Below, piece after piece: positions 1-4,774 of a stretch of 6,378 bases of DNA (within the stretch, counting starts at the first letter, position 1; each line of letters begins with the position of its first letter). The DNA comes from JAJISK01 sp046759185 (GTDB lineage Archaea; Thermoplasmatota; Thermoplasmata; RBG-16-68-12; JAJISG01): positions 1-6,378 of the forward strand of contig JBHIBO010000053.1 in NCBI GenBank assembly GCA_046759185.1, given 5' to 3'. The notes beneath the pieces were generated by a model, which did no database searches, was not told where the DNA came from, and worked only from the letters and a program-made list of their open reading frames with translations. The translations under genes and the position numbers were made by a program.

Positions 1-75
1 CGGACGCGGAGGGATTTGAACCCTCGACTGCCGGCTTAGGAGGCCGGTGCCATATCCAGACTAGGCCACGCGTCC
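1..75 (-). tRNA. tRNA-Arg (anticodon CCU)
   Basis: Read on the minus strand this folds as a full cloverleaf. The acceptor arm GGACGCG (75-69) pairs with CGCGTCC (8-2), and the discriminator base is G at position 1. A D-arm GCC/GGC carries A14 and the GG pair of the D-loop. The anticodon stem CCGGC/GCCGG encloses loop CTCCTAA, giving anticodon CCU, which reads the Arg codon AGG. The variable loop is 5 nt (CAGTC), and the T-arm GAGGG/CCCTC holds loop TTCAAAT. All stems are Watson-Crick paired and there is no intron. The window ends at the discriminator, so an encoded CCA cannot be judged, although archaeal tRNAs commonly lack it. Confidence 0.97.
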
Positions 76-99
76 CGGCTCGTTGAGTGGTCTGAGGCC

Positions 100-106
100 T
101 ATTTAA
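100..106 (-). promoter_or_regulatory. TATA box of tRNA-Arg
   Basis: On the minus strand the bases read TTAAATA. They lie 25-31 nt upstream of the mature tRNA 5' end at 75, which is the distance expected for TBP/TFB-driven transcription starting at or very near the tRNA. It is an AT-rich island in GC-rich surroundings. Confidence 0.65.
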
Positions 107-131
107 CGGTGCCAAGACGGTGCGGGTCGAG

Positions 132-139
132 CATAATAA
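132..139 (+). promoter_or_regulatory. TATA box of the amino acid dehydrogenase gene
   Basis: The bases CATAATAA are centred about 27 nt before the ATG at 162. This spacing would make the transcript leaderless or nearly so, and it is the main reason to prefer ATG 162 over the in-frame GTG at 120, which would lie upstream of the box. Confidence 0.55.
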
Positions 140-161
140 GGGGGCTGCGAATCCGTCTCCC

Positions 162-1283
162 ATGGCCTCGCCCGGCTCCTGGTCCTTCGATGTAAACGGG
201 CACGAAGCTTTTGTTGTCGTGAACCGTTGGGCGAACGACCTAGCCGCGGGAGGCCTCCGGTTCTCACCCGAGGTCACCCTCGCTGAGGTGGAACGCCTGG
301 CCCTCACCATGACCCGCAAATGGGCGATCCTGGAGCTGCCCTTTGGCGGGGCCAAGCTGGGGATACGAGGGGATCCTGAGCGTACCGACAAGTACGCGGT
401 GCTCCGGGCCTTCGGGAACGCCTCGCAGGAGGTAGTGCGTGATCGGGTCGTGACCGGCCCCGATCTCGGGACGACCTCCCGGGACATCACTGTCTTCTAC
501 GAGGCCGTGGGGCAGGACCCGTATCACATGCCGGCTGACCGGCTCCGCTCGTTAGGATTCCATCCGACGCCACGTCCTCGTTACACCGAGCTCCTTAGGG
601 ACCTGGGCGAGAGAAGCACGGGGCTCGCGGTGACCCGGGCGGCTTTGAAGGCCTGGGAAGGAGTCCATCCCTCCGGAGAGCCTCCAACAGTGTCCATTCA
701 GGGGTATGGCAGCGTGGGGAGAACCGTCGCGGAGGAGATGGTGCTCCAGGGAGCTCGCGTCCTCAGCGTCGCGGATGCGGAGGGGTGCCTTAGGCATCCG
801 GAGGGGCTGACGGTTGACGCGCTTCGGGGCCCCAAGCCGGGAATCATGAACCGCGCCCATCTTCCCCCCCGGACGGAGGAGGCTCCACGGGAGGCGTGGA
901 TGGAGTGGGACTCGGATCTCCTCATTCCAGCATCGATTCCCGACGCTATCAACCGTGAGAACGTCGGTCAGGTGAAGACCAGGATGATCGTGGAAGCGGC
1001 CAACATTCCCGTCCACGAGGACGTCCAGGACGAGCTGCACCGCCGGGGAGTCTTCGTCCTCCCCGATTTCCTCGTTAACGGGGGAGCCGCTGCGTCCTAT
1101 GGACTCCTTCTGGTTCAACAGTGGCGGCGGAAGGGGGATTTGCTCCGAGAAGTCTTCCGACGCATCGTAGGCGCCACGGAACTGGTGGTGGACCGGTCTC
1201 TCAGGGACGCCCGAAACCCTCGCGAAGTGGCCATCGAGCTGGCCGAGGCCCGCCTCACTCCGCCGGGGCCTCCTCCTCCGTAG
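162..1283 (+). CDS. Glu/Leu/Phe/Val-family amino acid dehydrogenase, probably not glutamate-specific
   Basis: This 373-residue protein belongs to the ELFV family, which carries out NAD(P)-dependent oxidative deamination of amino acids or the reverse amination, in the cytoplasm. The N-terminal substrate domain (about 1-150) shows the GGLRF motif (30-34), K53 in MTRKWA, the catalytic lysine K65 in PFGGAKLG, and the catalytic aspartate D101 in GPDLGTT. The Rossmann domain has GYGSVG (181-186) and an acidic D205 at the end of the second strand, which usually favours NAD. The C-terminal part has EAAN and PDFLVNGG motifs. The lysine that in glutamate dehydrogenases precedes GG(I/L)R and grips the gamma-carboxylate is Ala29 here. 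The length and the TGPDLGTT motif also resemble leucine dehydrogenases (about 365 residues), whereas the C-terminal half is more GDH-like. Substrate therefore remains open: a hydrophobic amino acid is likelier than glutamate. The start at ATG 162 fits the TATA box at 132-139; a GTG at 120 would add 14 residues. The 3' end overlaps the convergent FKBP gene and encodes a proline-rich tail. Confidence 0.88.
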   Translation: MASPGSWSFDVNGHEAFVVVNRWANDLAAGGLRFSPEVTLAEVERLALTMTRKWAILELPFGGAKLGIRGDPERTDKYAVLRAFGNASQEVVRDRVVTGPDLGTTSRDITVFYEAVGQDPYHMPADRLRSLGFHPTPRPRYTELLRDLGERSTGLAVTRAALKAWEGVHPSGEPPTVSIQGYGSVGRTVAEEMVLQGARVLSVADAEGCLRHPEGLTVDALRGPKPGIMNRAHLPPRTEEAPREAWMEWDSDLLIPASIPDAINRENVGQVKTRMIVEAANIPVHEDVQDELHRRGVFVLPDFLVNGGAAASYGLLLVQQWRRKGDLLREVFRRIVGATELVVDRSLRDARNPREVAIELAEARLTPPGPPPP

Positions 1284-1986
1284 CGACCTCTTCCTTCGGC
1301 GTCGTGTACTCTTCCACGAACCGGATTGTCTTGAGCCCGGCGTGCTCCCGCAGGTCGCTGACCACGCGGAACTTGTTGACGAACCACGCCTCGTCGACCT
1401 TGCTCGTGTCGGGCAGGGTGATGACACCCTTGCCCTTCTCCACCTTGATCTGGAAGTCATCGGAGGAGCCGTAGTCCATCTCGATGATGGCCTTGACCTT
1501 CGCCTTGGCCGCCTTCACCTTCTTGAGGACCTTGAACGCGTAGCGCAGCGTCCGCCCGGCCAGGGGATTGTTGAAGTCCACCCGGACCCGACCGGCGGTG
1601 ACGGCCGTCACCGTCCCTTTCCGATTGCGAATCTGGACCTCCATGCCGGGTTGGGGGTCGATCTCCTGACGATGGAACTCCCGCAGCGGGAGGAGCTCCA
1701 CCAACTTGGGGTCCCGTTCCCCCATCCCCATGTCGGGAGGGATGACGACTTCCCCCTCTTCCCCCACCTTGGCGGCCAGGAGCGCCTGGTCCAGGCCCTC
1801 CATGAGGCGTCCGCCGCCGACGATGACCGGCAGTTCGCCGTAGGTTCGCTTCTCGTCGAAGAGGCCGTTCTCCTGGGCGCGCTCCTCATCCGTCGTGTCA
1901 AAGAGCTGCGGAGGGCCTCCCGGACTCTCGATCCACCCGTCGTACTCGAGGTAGACCAGGTTGCCCTCCTTGATGGATTCGACCAT
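1255..1986 (-). CDS. Long archaeal FKBP-type peptidyl-prolyl cis-trans isomerase
   Basis: This 243-residue cytoplasmic protein would catalyse prolyl isomerisation and act as a folding chaperone. The FKBP fold is split. Its first part (about 5-83) has YLEYDGWI, LFDTT and the loop VGGGRLMEGLDQALL (56-70). A SlyD-like insert-in-flap domain follows (about 84-140), with GERDP and the stretch around VRVDFNNPLAGRTL (134-147). The fold closes with RYAFKVLKKV. A C-terminal region (about 158-243) matches the long type of archaeal FKBP, which has an extra domain, and ends in an acidic Glu/Ala tail. Two departures from the usual family sequence are seen: the tyrosine normally in PPExAYG is Met (PPDMGMG, 83-89), and the usual NHPLAG reads NNPLAG. 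The gene lies 48 bp downstream of tfb on the same strand, with a TATA-like box in that gap, so it may have its own promoter as well as read-through from tfb. The first ATG of the frame is used. Confidence 0.93.
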   Translation of the reverse strand: MVESIKEGNLVYLEYDGWIESPGGPPQLFDTTDEERAQENGLFDEKRTYGELPVIVGGGRLMEGLDQALLAAKVGEEGEVVIPPDMGMGERDPKLVELLPLREFHRQEIDPQPGMEVQIRNRKGTVTAVTAGRVRVDFNNPLAGRTLRYAFKVLKKVKAAKAKVKAIIEMDYGSSDDFQIKVEKGKGVITLPDTSKVDEAWFVNKFRVVSDLREHAGLKTIRFVEEYTTPKEEVATEEEAPAE

Positions 1987-2015
1987 GGGACCGTCCTTCG
2001 CAAGTCGCGAGGCCG

Positions 2016-2022
2016 ATAAAAC
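2016..2022 (-). promoter_or_regulatory. TATA-like box of the FKBP gene
   Basis: On the minus strand the bases read TTTTATC within the 48-bp gap between tfb and FKBP. The box is centred about 33 nt upstream of the FKBP ATG, so transcription would start a few nucleotides before the start codon. It is the only AT-rich segment in the gap. Confidence 0.5.
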
Positions 2023-2034
2023 CTTACCGAAGGC

Positions 2035-2955
2035 CTAGCGGTGGACCTCGTACCCGAGGGCTTCCGAGATGGCCTTGTACCGGTTCCGGATGGTGACCTC
2101 GGTGACCCCGGCGACCTCCGCCACGTCCTTCTGCGTGCACGGCCGCCCGTTTAGCATGGCGGCGATGTAAATGGTGGCCGCGGCGACGCCCGAGGGGGCC
2201 ACGCCCGAGGCGAGTTCCTCCCGCTCCACGGCGTCCAGGATTTCCAGGGCCTTGCGCTGGACCTCCATGTCGAGACCGAGCTTGTTGCAAAAACGGGGGA
2301 TGTAGTCCCGCGGGGACTGCGGCAGCAGCTTCAGCCCGAGGGCCCGAGTCAGGGTCCGGTAGGTCCGTCCGATGCTCTTGCGCTCCACGGCGGACTTGTC
2401 CGCGATCTCGTCCAGGGTGCGGGGGACACCACACTGCCGACAGGCGGCGTAGAGGGTGGCCGCCACGACCTCGTCGATGCTCCGACCGCGGACGAGGTTC
2501 TTGGTGGAGGCCTTTCGATACAACACGGCGGCACTCTCTCGGACGTGCCGGGGCAGCCCCATCTTGGAGGCCATCGTGTTGATCTCCGTCAGTCCCTGAG
2601 CGAGGCTCCGCTCCCCCGACCGCGAGGTTCGGATGCGGTGCTGCCACTTTCGGAGACGGTAGATCTGGGCCCGGGAACGGTGAGGAATCGTCCGCCCGTA
2701 GGCGTCCTTGTTCCGCCAGCCGATCTGCGTAGAGAGGCCCTTGTCATGGCTCATGATGGTAGACGGAGGACCTGCCCGCTCCCGCGCCTCCCGCTGCTCG
2801 GAGTCGAAGGCCCGCCACTCGGGACCCTCGTCGATGAGCTGTTCGTCGAGGACGAGCCCGCAATCTTCGCAGATCACCTCGGCTCGTTCATAATCACGAA
2901 CAAGGTGAGGGCTGTTGCATTCGGGACAGCGAGTGACAATCTCCACTTCCGCCAT
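2035..2955 (-). CDS. tfb: Transcription initiation factor B (TFB)
   Basis: This 306-residue archaeal homologue of TFIIB recognises the BRE next to the TATA-TBP complex and recruits RNA polymerase. An N-terminal zinc ribbon has all four cysteines (C10, C13, C29, C32) in the CPEC and CEDCG motifs. The B-reader/B-linker region follows, with EGPEWRAF (43-50) and HDKGLST (70-76). Two cyclin-like repeats (about 105-200 and 205-300) complete the protein; the second ends in the DNA-binding helix-turn-helix around TQKDVAEVAGVTEVTIRNRY. Length and domain order are normal for a full TFB, and no key residue is missing. The ATG is the natural start: it lies just before the zinc ribbon and about 33 nt downstream of a strong TATA box. 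FKBP follows on the same strand after 48 bp. Whether the genome has further TFB paralogues cannot be seen here. Confidence 0.97.
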   Translation of the reverse strand: MAEVEIVTRCPECNSPHLVRDYERAEVICEDCGLVLDEQLIDEGPEWRAFDSEQREARERAGPPSTIMSHDKGLSTQIGWRNKDAYGRTIPHRSRAQIYRLRKWQHRIRTSRSGERSLAQGLTEINTMASKMGLPRHVRESAAVLYRKASTKNLVRGRSIDEVVAATLYAACRQCGVPRTLDEIADKSAVERKSIGRTYRTLTRALGLKLLPQSPRDYIPRFCNKLGLDMEVQRKALEILDAVEREELASGVAPSGVAAATIYIAAMLNGRPCTQKDVAEVAGVTEVTIRNRYKAISEALGYEVHR

Positions 2956-2979
2956 AAGCCCGCGTTTTTAGGGAACCCA

Positions 2980-2995
2980 CAATATTTAAATATTG
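2980..2995 (-). promoter_or_regulatory. tfb promoter: TATA box inside a perfect 16-bp palindrome
   Basis: CAATATTTAAATATTG is its own reverse complement over all 16 bases. Its centre is 33 nt upstream of the tfb ATG, so transcription would begin about 5-8 nt before the start codon. It is a marked AT island in GC-rich DNA. Because it is symmetric, it offers an equally good TATA element toward the plus strand, where no convincing gene follows. It could also be a dimer-binding operator. Confidence 0.75.
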
Positions 2996-3091
2996 GCCGA
3001 GCGCGTCGGCGTGTCTGGCTGCTAAAGAGGACCACGCCATGGAGGCACCTCTAGCCGCTCGCTTCCATCATCTAGGATGCTTTTTGGCGGT

Positions 3092-3111
3092 TTCCGTGAC
3101 AAGTCACGGAA
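3092..3111. repeat. Inverted repeat just past the stop of the 93-residue gene
   Basis: Arms TTCCGTGAC (3092-3100) and GTCACGGAA (3103-3111) are perfectly complementary over 9 bp, separated by only two bases (AA). The dyad begins 3 bp beyond the stop codon of the minus-strand gene at 3115. As RNA it would form an 8-bp stem with a 4-nt loop. No T-run follows on the minus strand, so it is not a typical intrinsic terminator. It could stabilise the mRNA 3' end or be a protein-binding site. Confidence 0.6.
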
Positions 3112-3114
3112 CGG

Positions 3115-3396
3115 CTACTCAAGGAAGAGGACCGATGTCCCGATGTTCTTGATTCCAAGAGCAGATAGACGGTCACGGAGCCGTTCTGCATCCTCAGGGC
3201 GAAGCGCGATGACCGACTGACCCAGATACTGGAACCCTTCCAGATCCGAGAAGCCGGTGTATTGGTAGACTCGCTCTTTCGCGCCTGTCCCTTTCGTCGT
3301 CTTGTAGCCAAAGATGATCCGATGGACCTTTGATCGGAGTGATCGCCGGGCCTCGTCTACGTCGTATGATACGATGGTCCTCGCCTTTTCGTTCAT
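3115..3396 (-). CDS. Small conserved-looking protein of unknown function, possible Cas2-like ferredoxin fold
   Basis: I do not recognise this 93-residue protein by name. The ATG at 3396 is preferred because the reading upstream of it is low-complexity and basic and runs antisense into the bcp gene. The sequence has no signal peptide or membrane segment. Predicted by eye, the order is strand (TIVSYDV, 7-13), helix (about 15-30, with RRSLRSKVHRIIFGY), strand (ERVYQYTGF), strand (LGQSVIAL), helix (PEDAERLRDRLSALG), strand (TSVLFLE). This beta-alpha-beta-beta-alpha-beta order with an Asp at the end of strand 1 (SYD12) is what Cas2, VapD and related small ferredoxin-fold nucleases show; that link is inference only. 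The basic first helix would suit nucleic acid contact. It stands alone on the minus strand, 159 bp upstream of tfb and divergent from bcp, with an inverted repeat at each end. No CRISPR repeats or cas1 are in view. Confidence 0.75.
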   Translation of the reverse strand: MNEKARTIVSYDVDEARRSLRSKVHRIIFGYKTTKGTGAKERVYQYTGFSDLEGFQYLGQSVIALRPEDAERLRDRLSALGIKNIGTSVLFLE

Positions 3397-3410
3397 GTTT
3401 CTGTGAAACA
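3396..3410. repeat. 15-bp dyad overlapping the start of the 93-residue gene
   Basis: Arms TGTTTC (3396-3401) and GAAACA (3405-3410) flank a 3-nt centre TGT. On the minus strand the dyad ends on the A of the ATG start codon. Such placement suits an operator or an RNA hairpin that would hinder initiation. No clear TATA box is seen upstream; the best candidate is TAAGGAAA, near 3427-3434 on the minus strand, which is weak. Confidence 0.45.
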
Positions 3411-3517
3411 GAACACAGGGCCGTAGTGGTTTCCTTAGGGGGTGGCCGAAACTAGTCTTGCGGGGCGGCCATCGCCCACAGGAAAGGTTGAAGGGGCTCC
3501 CCCGTCTGAGACATCCC

Positions 3518-4003
3518 ATGACCGCCGAACTCCCCCAGGAAGGCCGGTCCGCGCCCGACTTCACTCTGCCCTCCTCCGAAGGCGGGGAGATCTCCCTCCA
3601 CGACCTGAAAGGGAAGAACGTCATCCTGTACTTCTACGTCCGCGACGCCACCCCGGGCTGTACGCAACAGGCCTGCGACTTCCGTGACAACTTAGTCCGG
3701 TTGCGGAACGCGAATACGGAGGTCCTAGGCGTCAGCGATGACGACATCGCCTCCCATGAGAAGTTCCGGGACAAGCACGCCCTTCCGTTCCCCCTCCTAG
3801 CGGACACGGACCACGCCGTCTCCGAGGCCTATGGGGTGTGGCAGCTGAAGAAGCAGTACGGCCGGGAGTATTGGGGCATCGTCCGAACGACCTTCGTGAT
3901 CGACGGGGACGGGGTCATCCGGAAGGTCTTCCCCAGGGTCCGGGTCAAGGGCCACGTGGACCAGGTCGGCGCCTTCATCGAAGGGGAAATGGCAGCTTCT
4001 TGA
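3518..4003 (+). CDS. bcp: Peroxiredoxin, Bcp/PrxQ type (thiol peroxidase)
   Basis: This 161-residue cytoplasmic enzyme would reduce hydrogen peroxide and organic hydroperoxides using thioredoxin-like donors. The peroxidatic cysteine is C48 in the TPGCT motif. A second cysteine, C53, lies five residues on, the spacing of the atypical 2-Cys Bcp class where it serves as resolving cysteine. The conserved arginine near the active site is R123 in RTTFVID. The N-terminal APDFTL (12-17) and the central LPFPLLAD stretch are also typical. The usual YPKD before TPGCT reads YVRD here. ATG 3518 is chosen because it puts the APDF motif about a dozen residues from the start; a longer reading from 3458 adds 20 basic residues without family similarity. 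The promoter is not obvious: the 121-bp region shared with the divergent gene at 3396 holds only weak AT-rich patches and a short GGGCG/CGCCC repeat. psmB follows after 98 bp with its own TATA box. Confidence 0.95.
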   Translation: MTAELPQEGRSAPDFTLPSSEGGEISLHDLKGKNVILYFYVRDATPGCTQQACDFRDNLVRLRNANTEVLGVSDDDIASHEKFRDKHALPFPLLADTDHAVSEAYGVWQLKKQYGREYWGIVRTTFVIDGDGVIRKVFPRVRVKGHVDQVGAFIEGEMAAS

Positions 4004-4008
4004 GGCCT

Positions 4009-4027
4009 GGTTCTCCGTCCCAGAACC
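4009..4027 (+). terminator. Hairpin between bcp and psmB, possible bcp terminator
   Basis: GGTTCT (4009-4014) and AGAACC (4022-4027) form a perfect 6-bp stem with a 7-nt loop, 5 nt after the bcp stop codon and 13 bp before the psmB TATA box. The nearest T-runs are 4074-4078 and 4085-4088, which lie within the expected psmB leader. It might aid bcp termination or processing, but a role as a DNA operator is equally possible. Confidence 0.3.
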
Positions 4028-4040
4028 GACCCCACAACGC

Positions 4041-4047
4041 TTATATA
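4041..4047 (+). promoter_or_regulatory. TATA box of the psmB-FttA unit
   Basis: TTATATA is a strong archaeal TATA element. Transcription would start near 4068-4073, leaving a leader of about 30 nt before the psmB ATG. No comparable box is seen in the 31-bp gap before the FttA gene, so this promoter probably serves both genes. Confidence 0.75.
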
Positions 4048-4080
4048 CGCGGCAATCCTAGCTTCAAACGCAGTTTTTGG

Positions 4081-4094
4081 ACCCTTTTGGGTGA
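4081..4094 (+). promoter_or_regulatory. psmB ribosome binding site within a small hairpin
   Basis: GGTGA (4090-4094) matches the archaeal anti-Shine-Dalgarno core and ends 7 nt before the psmB ATG at 4102, which supports that start. The first part, GGGT (4089-4092), can pair with ACCC (4081-4084) across a TTTT loop, so the site may be partly masked. The stem is only 4 bp. Confidence 0.5.
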
Positions 4095-4101
4095 GGGTAC
4101 T

Positions 4102-4743
4102 ATGCCTGAAACTAACGCGGAGTTGCAGTCCGGGACGACCACCCTCGGACTCGTTTGTAAGGACGGCGTGGTCATGGCCGCGGAGCAGCGAGCGACCGCG
4201 GGCACGCTGATTGCCCACAAGACGACCCGCAAGGTCTTCAAGCTCGACGAGAACCTAGCCATCACGACGGCCGGGCTGGTGGGGGATCTCCAGTCCTTGA
4301 CCCGTTACATCACGGCCGAGGTGGAGCTCTATCGCCTCAAGCGGGGAATCCCGATGCCCGTGGAGGCCGCGGCGACCCTAACCGCGAACATCCTCGCGGC
4401 GCGTCGCTTCGCTCCCTACCTCGTGCAACTCATCATCGGAGGCGTGGACACTAAGGGTAACCACGTCTACTCCCTGGACCTGGCGGGGGGTTCGCTCCCC
4501 GACGACTACGTCACCACCGGATCCGGCTCGCCCTTCGTCTACGGGGTGTTGGAGGACCAGTACACAAAAGGCATCACCGCCGACGAGGGCACGGATCTCG
4601 CCATCCGGGCCATCACCGCCGCCATGAAGCGAGACGCTGCCTCGGGCGACGGCATCAACGTGGTCCGCATCACCGGGGAGGGCTTCGATGAGGTCTCCGA
4701 CGAGGAGATCGAGAAGCGTGCGAAAAAGATGAACCTCACGTGA
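4102..4743 (+). CDS. psmB: Proteasome subunit beta
   Basis: This 213-residue catalytic subunit of the archaeal 20S proteasome forms the inner heptameric rings and degrades unfolded proteins fed by PAN or related ATPases. A short 11-residue propeptide ends in Gly11, and autocleavage before Thr12 would expose the nucleophile in GTTTLG. Counting from that Thr as residue 1, position 17 is Glu (E28 of the precursor), as in Thermoplasma, and position 33 is Lys (K44), both parts of the active site. The GSGSPFVYG segment and the RDAASGDGI segment supply the later conserved Ser and Asp residues. The length is normal for the family. The ATG at 4102 is supported by the GGTGA ribosome binding site and by the TATA box; a reading extended upstream to 3838 crosses the bcp gene and is spurious. 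The FttA gene follows after 31 bp on the same strand, a pairing also found in other Euryarchaeota such as Methanocaldococcus (MJ1237/MJ1236). Confidence 0.97.
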   Translation: MPETNAELQSGTTTLGLVCKDGVVMAAEQRATAGTLIAHKTTRKVFKLDENLAITTAGLVGDLQSLTRYITAEVELYRLKRGIPMPVEAAATLTANILAARRFAPYLVQLIIGGVDTKGNHVYSLDLAGGSLPDDYVTTGSGSPFVYGVLEDQYTKGITADEGTDLAIRAITAAMKRDAASGDGINVVRITGEGFDEVSDEEIEKRAKKMNLT

Positions 4744-4744
4744 A

Positions 4745-4765
4745 CACCCTTCACACACCTGGGTG
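4745..4765 (+). promoter_or_regulatory. FttA ribosome binding site paired with an upstream CACCC
   Basis: GGGTG (4761-4765) carries the GGTG core of an archaeal ribosome binding site, 9 nt before the ATG at 4775. CACCC at 4745-4749 is its exact complement across an 11-nt loop, and the two form an RNA hairpin right after the psmB stop codon. The hairpin would mask the site unless ribosomes leaving psmB open it. Confidence 0.4.
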
Positions 4766-4774
4766 CACAAGCCC

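Noticed and set aside
120..161. GTG 120 as the start of the dehydrogenase
   Set aside because: The TATA box at 132-139 lies inside this extension, and the added 14 residues show no family similarity.
552..1460. 302-residue open frame on the minus strand across the dehydrogenase and the FKBP end
   Set aside because: It starts with a low-complexity Arg/Ser-rich stretch and shows no domain; both genes it overlaps are clearly real.
1342..2019. 225-residue plus-strand frame antisense to FKBP
   Set aside because: Its Leu/Asp/His-rich composition is the complement of the FKBP reading and it has no recognisable domain or promoter.
2545..3054. 169-residue plus-strand frame antisense to the tfb 5' half
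   Set aside because: It is opposite the zinc ribbon and first cyclin repeat of TFB, and runs through the tfb promoter; no motif.
3060..3085. C-box-like ATGATGG on the minus strand, hinting at a C/D box guide RNA
   Set aside because: The last base departs from RTGATGA and no D box (CTGA) or C'/D' pair lies at a suitable distance.
3039..3152. 37-codon plus-strand frame that could be transcribed from the palindromic tfb TATA element
   Set aside because: The ATG lies 48 bp past the palindrome, there is no ribosome binding site, the composition is not protein-like, and it runs antisense into the 93-residue gene.
3397..3517. CRISPR leader or repeats near the possible Cas2-like gene
   Set aside because: No direct repeats of 20 bases or more, no spacers, and no cas1 or other cas gene in the window.
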